Positions 1 to 8,130 are shown, counted from the stretch's first letter. The stretch is DNA of 64,000 nucleotides from Aminicenans sp964648465 (GCA_964648465.1 CAZYMU010000008.1:19667-83666); one strand, 5' to 3'. Translations and numbers: made by a program. The notes: generated by a model from the letters alone, not told the origin.

Positions 1-594
1 ACTGCATTTTATAAGGATGGGACTACAGAGAGAATCAAAAAAGAGATTTATATTATCAATAAGCAATTTCCATTGAAAAAATTGTGGGTTGATGAAAAAT
101 TTGTCACTCCGCCTCAGAAAGTTCGAGAGAGAATAAGAGTGGAATCAGAACTTCTTGGAGTTATCTACGATATTTTTACACCTCAATGGCTGGGAGATGG
201 TCCGTTCATTATCCCTACTATAGGGAAAGCATGGCCTAATTTTGGAGAACGGAGAATTTTTAATGGAAAACCACGTTCTTCTCATAGCGGTGTGGATATA
301 TCGTCGCCATTCGGTTCGCCCGTCAAGGCTTCGAATTCTGGGAGGGTTGTTCTTGCTAATAATCTGTATTTTGCAGGCAATACAGTGATCATTGACCATG
401 GTCTGGGTGTCTTTACGCTATATTGCCATTTTTCTAAAATAAGAACATCAAGAAGTGCTTTTGTAAAAAAGGGTGATATTATTGGAGAAATTGGTGCTAC
501 TGGAAGAGTAACCGGGCCGCACCTCCACTGGGGCGTCAAGATTTTGGGGAATCGGGTAGATCCTTTTTCTCTTCTTGATTTAGATTTAAAATAA
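1..594 (+). CDS. M23 family metallopeptidase (LytM-type), 5' end outside window
   Basis: The reading frame is open from base 1, so this is the C-terminal 197 residues of a longer protein. It contains a complete LytM/peptidase M23 domain: HxxxD (visible residues H95 and D99, in HSGVDIS) and the HLH motif (H174/H176, in GPHLHWG) supply the zinc ligands and catalytic histidine, with the usual VKKGDIIG strand between them. Family knowledge: M23 enzymes cleave peptide cross-links of peptidoglycan in the periplasm. A beta-rich stretch precedes the domain, as in many secreted M23 proteins; any signal peptide would lie upstream of the window. Internal TTG/ATG codons are not needed as starts. Confidence 0.9.
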   Translation, partial: TAFYKDGTTERIKKEIYIINKQFPLKKLWVDEKFVTPPQKVRERIRVESELLGVIYDIFTPQWLGDGPFIIPTIGKAWPNFGERRIFNGKPRSSHSGVDISSPFGSPVKASNSGRVVLANNLYFAGNTVIIDHGLGVFTLYCHFSKIRTSRSAFVKKGDIIGEIGATGRVTGPHLHWGVKILGNRVDPFSLLDLDLK

Positions 595-679
595 GATGGT
601 AATCAAATAAAATTCTAAATTATGTAACATCCAGTTATAGCTGCATTTCTTCAGTATATGCTTGATATAAGGAGACAGG

Positions 680-2287
680 ATGAAAAAAGATAGTAGAGAT
701 TTTGATTTAAGCTCGCCTATAGTGAAAGCCATAAAAAGGGCTTATAAAGAGGGAGAGGAAGATGAAGCCTTGGAGCCAATCATTGCTATAGACTCTTCAG
801 ACCAGCCTGTTGGAAGGCTGGAGAATGGAGATTATATTATTTTCTACGATATTAGAGGGGAAAGAGAGGTTGAACTGACGAAGAGCCTTATTGAAGAGGA
901 ATTTCCACATTTTGTTCGGAAGAAAAATCTAAAACTGAATTTTGTAACCATGATTGAGTATAATTCTGTATTGGATGTAAAAGTGGCATTTCCTCCCGAT
1001 AGAAAGATTAAAAATACTTTAACTGAAATTGTTTCGAAAGCAGGTTTGAGGTTTTGCAAGATTGCAGAATCTGAAAAGGCTATTCATATCACTTACTTTA
1101 TAAACGGAAAGAATGAACAACCATTCCCAGGAGAAGAAAGAATAATTATCCCCTCTATGGAAACTGTTTCTTCCTATGCGCTTTTACCGGAGATGAAAGC
1201 TGAAGAAATAGCCATGGAAGTTTCATCAAAGCTCAAAGATACTTCCTTGCAGGTCATTGTAGTAAACCTTGCAAACGTGGATGTAGTTGGCCATATTGAA
1301 GATAAGGCTGCTGTTATGAAAGCAGTTGAAGTAGTTGACTGTGAGTTAGGGAAAATTTCCGGTCACTGCTGTTCCCAAGGAGTGACACTTGTGATTACTG
1401 CAGATCACGGGAGCGCAGAAGAATGGCTATATCCTGATGGGACTATTAATACAGGGCATACGAGGAATCCTGTTCCGTTTATTCTTGCAGATTTTTCCTT
1501 AAAAAATCCGAACCAGTGGAGTCTGAAGCAAGAAGGAGAGCTTGGAGATATTGCTCCCACACTCCTTGAATTATTGAAGTTAAAAAAGCCTGCGGAAATG
1601 ACAGGAGAAAGTTTGCTAATAAATTCCTGTATCAACAAAAAATTTAAGAAGCGAGTTCTTCTTCTTATCCTGGACGGATGGGGAATCAGGAAGGAAAAAA
1701 ATGGGAACCTGATAGCTGAGGCTGAAACGCCGAACTTTGACAGTATGTGGTCCAAATTTCCTCATGCCTTATTAAAAGCATCAGGAGAAGCTGTCGGAAT
1801 GCCTTCCCATACTGTAGGCAATTCTGAAGCTGGTCACCTTCACATAGGAGCTGGACGAAGAGTACTATTAGATAGAGTTAAAATAGATAGAGCCATCGAA
1901 GATGGGAGTTTTTTCTCAAATGAATCTTTCTGCTGGGCAATGAAGAGGGCAAGAAGTGAGAATAAAGCGCTTCATCTTTTAGGAATTGTGTCCCACTACA
2001 GTTCTCATGGATCGATCAAACACCTTTTTGCCTTGCTCAGTATGGCTAAAGAACTGGATTTGAAAGATGTTTTTATACATGCCTTGATTGGCAGGAGAGG
2101 CGAAAGGCCTGAAAGTGGAGCTGTTTATATCAGTAAGATCGAAGAGATGTGCAGGTCTCTTTCTGTTGGGAAAGTCGCTACGGTTATAGGAAGATTCTGG
2201 GCATTAGATCGGGAAGAATATTGGGACCGTATTGAAAAAACTTATAGAGCTTTGGTTTATGGTAATGGAACCAGGGTATTGATTTAA
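680..2287 (+). CDS. gpmI: Circularly permuted 2,3-bisphosphoglycerate-independent phosphoglycerate mutase (iPGM)
   Basis: 535 residues, close to the usual ~510 of iPGM, but the halves are swapped. Residues ~10-313 match the usual C-terminal part (SSPIVKAI... to EMTGESLLI) and residues ~323-535 match the usual N-terminal part (KKRVLLLILDGWGIR... to RALVYGNG). A ~10-residue linker joins the native C-terminus to the native N-terminus. All Mn ligands are present: D201/H205 (DVVGH), D242/H243 (TADHG), H260 (TGHT), D332 (LDGWG) and the phospho-serine S382 (GNSEAGH). Substrate residues R59, R62, K133, H443, R473, R505 and R511 are kept, but the usual DGRD loop reads GRRG and the DGGVHSH loop is altered. 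The start has an AAGGAGA Shine-Dalgarno. Glycolytic 3PG/2PG interconversion is likely but not certain. Confidence 0.9.
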   Translation: MKKDSRDFDLSSPIVKAIKRAYKEGEEDEALEPIIAIDSSDQPVGRLENGDYIIFYDIRGEREVELTKSLIEEEFPHFVRKKNLKLNFVTMIEYNSVLDVKVAFPPDRKIKNTLTEIVSKAGLRFCKIAESEKAIHITYFINGKNEQPFPGEERIIIPSMETVSSYALLPEMKAEEIAMEVSSKLKDTSLQVIVVNLANVDVVGHIEDKAAVMKAVEVVDCELGKISGHCCSQGVTLVITADHGSAEEWLYPDGTINTGHTRNPVPFILADFSLKNPNQWSLKQEGELGDIAPTLLELLKLKKPAEMTGESLLINSCINKKFKKRVLLLILDGWGIRKEKNGNLIAEAETPNFDSMWSKFPHALLKASGEAVGMPSHTVGNSEAGHLHIGAGRRVLLDRVKIDRAIEDGSFFSNESFCWAMKRARSENKALHLLGIVSHYSSHGSIKHLFALLSMAKELDLKDVFIHALIGRRGERPESGAVYISKIEEMCRSLSVGKVATVIGRFWALDREEYWDRIEKTYRALVYGNGTRVLI

Positions 2288-2394
2288 AATAGGAAGAAGT
2301 CTTAAGGTAAAAAAGATGATATTGAATTTTAAGAAAATACAGGGAACTTTTTTTAGATATCTACGTATTTATTATTTAAAGAGTTAGGCAGAAA

Positions 2395-3306
2395 ATGAGT
2401 GTTGAAATAAGAAATATATGTTTTAGTTATGGAAAAATTAAGGCTTTGGATGGGATCGATCTGAGTTTGCCTAAAGGAGCCGTCGGACTTCTAGGCCCCA
2501 ATGGGGCAGGGAAAAGCACGCTGCTTCGTATCCTCCTTGGGTTTCTTACTCCGGATAGGGGGGAAGGTCAAGTTCTTGGATATGATATCAAGACACAGCA
2601 GGCTGTGATTCGCAAATTTGTTGGTTATATGCCAGAAGATGACTGTTTAATCCCAAGTATGGATGCGGTTTCCTTTACATCATACCTCGGTGAGTTGTCA
2701 GGAATGCCTCGCCAGGAAGCTATGAAGCGTGCGCATGAAGTACTTTTTTATGTGGGTTTGGAGGAAAGCCGGTACCGTAATCTTGAAACTTATTCAGGAG
2801 GAATGAAACAGAGGCTGAAGCTTGCACAGGCTATTGTACATGATCCAAAGCTTATTTTTCTCGATGAGCCAACAAGCGGTCTGGATCCACAGGGAAGAAA
2901 AGAAATATTAGAACTTATCATGGATGTATCTTCTAAGAAGGATATCCAGGTTTTTGTTTCTTCCCACATTCTTTCAGATATTGAATCTGTTTGTTCTTAT
3001 GTTGTGATTTTGAACAAAGGAAAACTAGCTTCTCAGGGAAAGATCAGCGATCTAAAGCAGATCAATTACAGCCTTTATGAAATAAAAACCAAAGGAGACT
3101 CAGAAGATTTTGTTAAGAGACTGAGAGATCTCCAGTGTAAAGTAGAGGAGACCCAAGACGGAATAATGAAAGTATATCTGCCTCCAGATAAAGGACCCCA
3201 GGAAATATTCAAGCTTGCTGCAGAAGGAAAAAATCAGATAAGACATTTCGTAAAAAGCCAGACTTCTCTTGAAGACGTTTTTGCCAGTTTAGTGGGAGTT
3301 GATTGA
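2395..3306 (+). CDS. ABC transporter ATP-binding protein (ABC-2 type exporter)
   Basis: 303 residues. Walker A GPNGAGKST is at 34-42, the signature SGGMKQ at 134-139 and Walker B LIFLDEP at 153-159, followed by the D-loop SGLDP and an H-loop in SSHILSD. After ~210 comes a C-terminal regulatory extension as in CcmA/NatA-type ATPases. It is the first gene of a four-gene string ATPase-permease-ATPase-permease with one-base to four-base gene contacts, so two related ABC-2 modules are co-expressed. The substrate cannot be read from the sequence; this family exports drugs, lipids, polysaccharides or metal-maturation factors. Confidence 0.9.
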   Translation: MSVEIRNICFSYGKIKALDGIDLSLPKGAVGLLGPNGAGKSTLLRILLGFLTPDRGEGQVLGYDIKTQQAVIRKFVGYMPEDDCLIPSMDAVSFTSYLGELSGMPRQEAMKRAHEVLFYVGLEESRYRNLETYSGGMKQRLKLAQAIVHDPKLIFLDEPTSGLDPQGRKEILELIMDVSSKKDIQVFVSSHILSDIESVCSYVVILNKGKLASQGKISDLKQINYSLYEIKTKGDSEDFVKRLRDLQCKVEETQDGIMKVYLPPDKGPQEIFKLAAEGKNQIRHFVKSQTSLEDVFASLVGVD

Positions 3307-4175
3307 TGCCGATCAGAGAGAAAGGCTATACTCACTGGGATGGAGAATTTCAGCCTAAAAAATTTTTTTGGTGGCCGATTACTCGTTATGGAATCAAGTT
3401 AACCTTTAAGAAAAAGTTTTTTAAATTTGTTTTTTTCATGACGCTTGTGCCTGCTGTTGTTTATCTCGCAGTAATTTATGTTTCAGAAAGATTGGATGAT
3501 TTCAGTTTCATGATTAGGGAATCAGCCCCTTTATTACAGGTTAATCCAGCATTTTTTAAATCTTATTTTACCAGCGAGTTTCTGCTTTTTATGATAGTCA
3601 TAATCATGTTGTTCTGTGGCGCCGGCCTTATTTCTGACGATCTGAAATATAATTCGCTTCAGTTGTACTTTTCCCGGCCCATCACTAAAAAAGATTATTT
3701 TATTGGGAAATTTGCTGTTATTGTTTTTTTCTTGTCCATTTTGACTCTCATCCCCGGCCTTATTTTTATTGTCATGAAGCTCATTTTTTCAGGAAGTTTT
3801 AAATTTCTTGCTTCCTATCCCTGGCTGCCTTTTTCGGTAATAGGTTATTCAGCCTTTTTAACTTGTTTTTTCGCTTTTTATACACTTTTCCTTTCATCCG
3901 TCAATAAGAACAGGAGGTATGTGTCGATTCTTATTTTTGGCCTCTATGTTTTTTCTGATATTCTTTTTGGAATTTTTTTCGGTATCTTTGGCAAACAATA
4001 TTTTGCACTTCTTTCTATTAAGGTTAATCTGCAGCAGGTTGGAGCCTGCATTTTTGGACAGAAAACTCCGTATCATGTGCCTTGGTTTTATTCATTATTA
4101 ATAATTACTGGAATATGTGTATTAGCTGTTAGTGTTTTGAAAAAGAAAATCAAGGGAGTTGAGATCATAAAATGA
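3306..4175 (+). CDS. ABC-2 type transporter permease
   Basis: 289 residues with about six hydrophobic spans, preceded by a cytoplasmic N-terminus. After the second span it carries the family segment GLISDDLKYNSLQLYFSRPI followed by KKDYFIGK, matching SVCSEELEGKTLTYLTTRPV in the second permease of this operon. I start at the ATG at 3306, whose A is the last base of the preceding TGA (TGATG), rather than at the TTG one codon earlier; GGGAG lies upstream. It is the membrane partner of the ATPase at 2395. Substrate unknown. Confidence 0.86.
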   Translation: MPIREKGYTHWDGEFQPKKFFWWPITRYGIKLTFKKKFFKFVFFMTLVPAVVYLAVIYVSERLDDFSFMIRESAPLLQVNPAFFKSYFTSEFLLFMIVIIMLFCGAGLISDDLKYNSLQLYFSRPITKKDYFIGKFAVIVFFLSILTLIPGLIFIVMKLIFSGSFKFLASYPWLPFSVIGYSAFLTCFFAFYTLFLSSVNKNRRYVSILIFGLYVFSDILFGIFFGIFGKQYFALLSIKVNLQQVGACIFGQKTPYHVPWFYSLLIITGICVLAVSVLKKKIKGVEIIK

Positions 4176-5098
4176 AGCCTGTCATTAAGACTCAAAACCT
4201 TTGCAAGTGGTATGGAAATGTTCTGGGCTTGAGTGATGTAACTCTTCAGATTGAACCCGGGATAACAGGTATTTTAGGCCCAAATGGTGCAGGAAAATCC
4301 ACTTTTTTGAAGCTAATCAGCGGTCAGATAAAACCAAATATTGGAACTGTTAGTATTAAAGGGGAAAAAATAAGAAATAATTATCTACTCTTTTCCATAA
4401 TCGGGTTCTGCCCGGAGCAGGATTCATTCTATGGAGAAATGACAGGCTGGCAGTTTATAAGCAGTCTTTTACGACTTCATCATTTATCTCCCTTAGAAAT
4501 AGAGAGTAAAGCAAAAAAAACTCTCGAGATCGTAGAGTTGATAGAAGATAAAGACAGAGTGATAAAATCTTACAGCCGCGGAATGCGTCAAAGATTAAAG
4601 TTTGCTCAGGCTATTGCACATGAGCCCGAAATCATGATTCTTGATGAACCTCTTAACGGTTTGGACCCTCTCGGCAGGCGTAAAATAATTCGTCTTATAA
4701 AATCATATAAGGAAGAGGGAAGAACAATAATTGTGTCCAGCCATGTTTTGCCCGAGATTGAGGCTATGACTAAGAAGATTATTCTTATCCATCAAGGGAA
4801 GATTTTTGCCCAGGGTGATATTCATTATATTAGAGATTTGATAGAAACACATCCTCACATGATCTATATTAAGTGCAGTAATCCTCGTGTGCTTGCTTCG
4901 AAATTTATAAATGAAGATTTTATCTTGAATGTTGACTTCACTTCCGAAGAAGACTCGGTCATTGTAAAAACCAAGGACAGGGACAAGTTTTTTAGCTTAT
5001 TGCCTGCCCTTTTTATTGAGAATAATATAGAAGTTAAGGAAATCACTTCGCCTGATGATAATCTTCAGTCTGTTTTTGATTATTTAATAGGAAAATAA
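4172..5098 (+). CDS. ABC transporter ATP-binding protein (second module)
   Basis: 308 residues. Walker A GPNGAGKST lies at 36-44 and Walker B is IMILDEP followed by LNGLDP. The signature reads YSRGMRQRLKFAQA, so the second residue of the LSGGQ-type motif is Arg instead of Gly, which is a tolerated variant in this subfamily. The start overlaps the upstream permease stop by four bases (ATGA), showing translational coupling. It is a paralogue of the ATPase at 2395, so the operon probably encodes a heteromeric exporter or two sequential exporters. Confidence 0.9.
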   Translation: MKPVIKTQNLCKWYGNVLGLSDVTLQIEPGITGILGPNGAGKSTFLKLISGQIKPNIGTVSIKGEKIRNNYLLFSIIGFCPEQDSFYGEMTGWQFISSLLRLHHLSPLEIESKAKKTLEIVELIEDKDRVIKSYSRGMRQRLKFAQAIAHEPEIMILDEPLNGLDPLGRRKIIRLIKSYKEEGRTIIVSSHVLPEIEAMTKKIILIHQGKIFAQGDIHYIRDLIETHPHMIYIKCSNPRVLASKFINEDFILNVDFTSEEDSVIVKTKDRDKFFSLLPALFIENNIEVKEITSPDDNLQSVFDYLIGK

Positions 5099-5102
5099 TA
5101 AA

Positions 5103-5918
5103 ATGAATCCGGATGAGAGAGGGAAACTTAGGTATTTTCTGAATTCGACAAGATATGTATTTGCTTTCTTTTTTTCTCTAGGCAAAAGGGCCCGAAAGAC
5201 AAAAGTTCTTTATTTAGTTAGTTTTTTACCGGTTTTAATGTCTATGGTCATCAAATTTACTCAAATTTTTTATGATAGACAGTTTATAGAAGGAATATAT
5301 ATTTTTTCCAATATGATAATGACGTTTTATCTGCAGTTTTTAATCCTAATTTTGGCTCTTTTCTTTGGAACTTCTGTCTGTTCGGAGGAATTAGAAGGGA
5401 AAACACTTACTTATTTAACAACCCGACCGGTTCCGAAATCATCTATTATACTTGGCAAATATGCAGCCTACACATCTTTGACCATTTTAATGACAGTTAC
5501 AGGAGTAGTATTCTCTTTTTTAATCCTGAATGTGAACGACCTACTTAATCTGTCAATATATAAAATTCTTTTTCGGGATACAGCTGTTTTATGTTTGGGG
5601 ATTATCTGTTACACATCATTTTTTACTTTTATAGGAACTTTCCTGAAGAAATCGATTATGTTTGGGCTGATCTTCAGCTTCGGCTGGGAAAATGTCATCC
5701 AATACTTTCCTGGATCCACCCAGCGATTTGCCATTGCACATTATCTTAAGTCAATACTCCCCGCGGCATCCCCGGGAGGAAGGTTCTCCTTTCTTTTATT
5801 CAGACTGGAACCAACCACTCCTGCTATAGCAATAGGAATGCTGTTACTCATCACAGCTGTTTTTATTACTTTAGCCTGTATTGTTTTTAGCTTAAAAGAA
5901 TATATTTTTGAAGATTAA
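5103..5918 (+). CDS. ABC-2 type transporter permease (second module)
   Basis: 271 residues and about six transmembrane spans. The cytoplasmic-loop motif SVCSEELEGKTLTYLTTRPV followed by KSSIILGKY is the counterpart of the motif in the permease at 3306. The start follows the previous stop by only four bases. It closes the four-gene ABC operon and ends 10 bases from the convergent lipoprotein gene; I see no convincing terminator hairpin in that gap. Substrate unknown. Confidence 0.86.
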   Translation: MNPDERGKLRYFLNSTRYVFAFFFSLGKRARKTKVLYLVSFLPVLMSMVIKFTQIFYDRQFIEGIYIFSNMIMTFYLQFLILILALFFGTSVCSEELEGKTLTYLTTRPVPKSSIILGKYAAYTSLTILMTVTGVVFSFLILNVNDLLNLSIYKILFRDTAVLCLGIICYTSFFTFIGTFLKKSIMFGLIFSFGWENVIQYFPGSTQRFAIAHYLKSILPAASPGGRFSFLLFRLEPTTPAIAIGMLLLITAVFITLACIVFSLKEYIFED

Positions 5919-5928
5919 ATTTGACCTT

Positions 5929-6894
5929 TTATTTAATTGGAGATGCTGGCAAATCTTCTTTGAGTTTGACCATGAGTTCTTCAGGAATGCTGGCAGAGAT
6001 TTTCACATAGTCCTCGGTTGATGTAATCTGTATCTTGTTTACAAGTTCACCTATCTCTGGTTTTTCATTTGCTGCCATTGCCCCAAAAGCTTTAAGCCCG
6101 TTAAGCATGTCGGCAATTTGCTGGTTCTTGGCGGTATCGCTGCTTATTCCCTTTATTTCAGCAATGATATTCTGATTTTTGTAATCAAAATTGAGAAACA
6201 CGGCATTTACTGCTTCTAAAGCACTGAGCATAGGCTTGTCAGATGTTGCCTTGCTTACAACATCTGGGGGAATAGAAACAGTACCCCAGAAGATTGTATC
6301 TTTATTGCTTTTTGCAAGGAGAGCTGAAAGTTCTTCGTTTTTGTAAATGTTTTCACCATTATTCTGAACAATATCCAGCACAGATTTAACTTCTGGTTCG
6401 TTGCCGGCAACTATGTTTGATTCATCGATAAAAGCAAAACACCCCTCATTTTTTTCTGATTCCTTATAAATTGTCATTCCATTGTAATCTTCTTCTGTGA
6501 ATTCAGCTTCTGATTCTTCTTTAATTATGGAGAGCAATGTATCTTTGTTGTACTTTAGATTAATGATTGCAACTCCTTTCCCAGCATCAGGGCTGGCTGT
6601 GATTCCTACTGCGATTAAATAAATATCTTTTTGTGGATCGATTCCTGATTTTTCGACAAATTCTTGATATTTTTCGTAATCTTTGTTCTCTGTAATGGCA
6701 TTTGTTACAGATTCTATTCCCATTGCCTTGTGGAAATCGATAAAGAGAATGCCTTTTACGTCTTTAGGAATCAGCTTTAGCATGTCTTCTGCCGAAGCAG
6801 AGCCTGCCTTGGGAGCTACTGCCATTTTCCCGCAGGAAGTTAGGAAAAATGCAGCAAGGAATAAAATCATAAATATTTTCAGGCTTTTTTTCAT
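5929..6894 (-). CDS. Putative lipoprotein of unknown function (DUF3352-like)
   Basis: 321 residues beginning with a lipoprotein signal peptide and lipobox LTSC (Cys21), so it should be processed by LspA and anchored in an envelope membrane. The mature part is acidic and contains two rough repeats of the pattern in which a protein scores its own values (GILFIDFHKAM..., KGVAIINLKYNKDTLL..., FAFIDESNIVAGNEPEV), resembling DUF3352-type extracytoplasmic proteins. No catalytic motif is visible. A good GGAGG-type ribosome site precedes the ATG. Function unknown; the DUF3352 likeness is by eye. Confidence 0.75.
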   Translation of the reverse strand: MKKSLKIFMILFLAAFFLTSCGKMAVAPKAGSASAEDMLKLIPKDVKGILFIDFHKAMGIESVTNAITENKDYEKYQEFVEKSGIDPQKDIYLIAVGITASPDAGKGVAIINLKYNKDTLLSIIKEESEAEFTEEDYNGMTIYKESEKNEGCFAFIDESNIVAGNEPEVKSVLDIVQNNGENIYKNEELSALLAKSNKDTIFWGTVSIPPDVVSKATSDKPMLSALEAVNAVFLNFDYKNQNIIAEIKGISSDTAKNQQIADMLNGLKAFGAMAANEKPEIGELVNKIQITSTEDYVKISASIPEELMVKLKEDLPASPIK

Positions 6895-6967
6895 TTGATT
6901 TCCTCCTTTTATTGTGAATAAATTTCTTTAAACATAGAGTTTTTGAAACTATACCAAAAAAACATAG

Positions 6968-7023
6968 TTTGGGCAAGCGGTGCTCATACATTCATCAGAC
7001 CCGACTTCGTCGGCTTGCCCAAA
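6968..7023. repeat. Hairpin with 11-bp perfect inverted repeat
   Basis: TTTGGGCAAGC (6968-6978) and GCTTGCCCAAA (7013-7023) are exact inverted repeats around a 34-base loop, which itself holds a small CCGAC-TTC-GTCGG hairpin. It lies between the divergent lipoprotein and nitroreductase genes. No T-run follows, so a terminator is unlikely. The bases just after it (7027-7055) look like a decayed end of the inverted-repeat elements described elsewhere. Confidence 0.7.
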
Positions 7024-7061
7024 GGGTAAAAAATGACGATAATAGATTTGATGGTATAAAG

Positions 7062-7634
7062 ATGTCACATAAGAACATTGAAAGCAATAGCCCATTCCAG
7101 CAGCTTGTGCAGGGGCGTAAAAGTATACGCAGGTATCTGGATAAATCGGTCGAAAGGGAAAAAATTCTATTATGTCTTGAGGCTGCACGGCTGGCGCCAT
7201 CTGCAGAAAATGCCCAGCCGTGGAGATTCCTGGTCATCGATGACCCTGATATTAGAGTTAATTTTGCAGAAGAAGTTTTTTCTGGGATTTATTCTGTCTC
7301 AAAATTTGCGGCTAAGGCTCCGGTTCTTATTCTGATACTGGCTAAACTTGATTTCGTTGTCCATCGGCTTGGAAAACAAATCCAGAATATCAACTTTCAT
7401 CTTCTTGATACTGGAATTGCAGGAGAGCACATGGTGCTCCAGGCTGAAGAACTCGGTCTCGGGACTTGCTGGATAGGCTGGTTTAATACCAGGAAGGCCA
7501 GAAAATTTTTCAAGATTCCGAATAAATACAAAGTTATATCCCTCCTTGCTATGGGATATTATGAAAAAAAACCCTCAAGAGAAAGAAAAAGAAAGATGCT
7601 AGAAGAAATTGTCTGGTTTAACAGAATTGAATAG
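7062..7634 (+). CDS. Nitroreductase family protein
   Basis: 190 residues. The N-terminal SRxSxR-type FMN motif is present as GRKSIRRYLDKSV, followed by AARLAPSAENAQPWRF and a C-terminal GTCWIGWFN...LLAMGYYEKKP, all hallmarks of the FMN-dependent nitroreductase fold. Family members are NAD(P)H-dependent oxidoreductases acting on nitro compounds, quinones or unknown substrates. I start at the ATG at 7062 because the in-frame stretch upstream (from 6969) is the hairpin/repeat sequence. A second nitroreductase of similar size is at 24563. Substrate unknown. Confidence 0.85.
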   Translation: MSHKNIESNSPFQQLVQGRKSIRRYLDKSVEREKILLCLEAARLAPSAENAQPWRFLVIDDPDIRVNFAEEVFSGIYSVSKFAAKAPVLILILAKLDFVVHRLGKQIQNINFHLLDTGIAGEHMVLQAEELGLGTCWIGWFNTRKARKFFKIPNKYKVISLLAMGYYEKKPSRERKRKMLEEIVWFNRIE

Positions 7635-7639
7635 TAAGT

Positions 7640-7873
7640 TTAATTGCTGATAATAGATTAGGATACGATTAATTTGAGGGCATGTCTACGCTCCACTAAG
7701 ATTTTTAACGCCATTTACTATTGATAGTTTCTTATCAAGGGTAGGCTGGGTTGGGATATCGCCGCCCGAAGCGTAAGGGGTCCCACTGGGGGATGGGTTG
7801 AGTGAGGACGGGGATATACCAACCCGGCCATACAGTGGGAATGAAACTAATCAGTAATTTTTATGAATAATTC
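7640..7873. repeat. Inverted-repeat-bounded element with a GC-rich structured core
   Basis: The ends TTAATTGCTGATAATAGATTAG (left, near 7639) and CTAATCAGTAATTTTTATGAA (right, near 7847) are imperfect inverted repeats of the same type as those at 34780/34890. The core is much richer in GC than the surroundings and contains a 17-bp helix with one mismatch (7744-7760 with 7813-7829). Inside it 7781-7788 (TCCCACTG) is exactly complementary to 7833-7840 (CAGTGGGA), which lies beyond the helix, allowing a pseudoknot or an alternative fold. No protein-coding signal is visible. It could be a miniature transposable element carrying a structured RNA. Confidence 0.6.
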
Positions 7874-7884
7874 GGGGAAACGTG

Positions 7885-8000
7885 GGTTATTCACGATTCA
7901 AGCTTGCTGTAGATGCGAGGCACAGGGTATGTAGCTGTGGTATTTCACCGCAAATGCCCTGTAACGAAGCAGGTGCAGCAAGATCGGATCGCCTGTAAGG
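7885..8000. repeat. Hairpin repeat X, copy 1 (complete)
   Basis: Same family as 34661-34778 (complete) and 40044-40098 (left arm only). It begins with the shared TTATTCACGA and ends with CGCCTGTAAGGTAAA. The fold is a nested hairpin: CTTGCTG/CAGCAAG outer arms, then ACAGGGTAT (7922-7930) paired with ATGCCCTGT (7954-7962), then a GTGG/CACC tip. The copy at 34661 has a different but still complementary inner stem. It sits directly between two inverted-repeat elements. Confidence 0.75.
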
Positions 8001-8130
8001 TAAAGAATGCCGATAATAAGAATAAAATTTAATTTAACAAAGAAAGCAAATCTCTTAATCTTGCAAAAAATTATGCTGAAAAGCAGATTTCAAAAATATT
8101 AACTAAAGGTGTCGGCATTCTTTATGAATA
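8001..8130. repeat. MITE-like element type 1, copy A
   Basis: Bounded by TAAAGAATGCCGATAATA on the left and GTCGGCATTCTTTATGAATAA on the right. The interior is AT-rich and aligns with the reverse complement of 31947-32080, sharing AAAATTTAATTTAACAAAGAAAGCAA and TTGCAAAAAAT-ATGCTGA segments. No coding capacity. The right end supplies the last codons and the TAA stop of the minus-strand aminotransferase gene (stop at 8122-8124). Confidence 0.8.

Noticed and set aside
680..2287. Two adjacent partial iPGM genes or a chimeric assembly
   Set aside because: There is one continuous frame with no stop, the linker joins exactly the natural ends, no remnant of a native-order copy lies in the 85-107 base gaps on either side, and every expected metal ligand occurs once. 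Read data could still overturn this.
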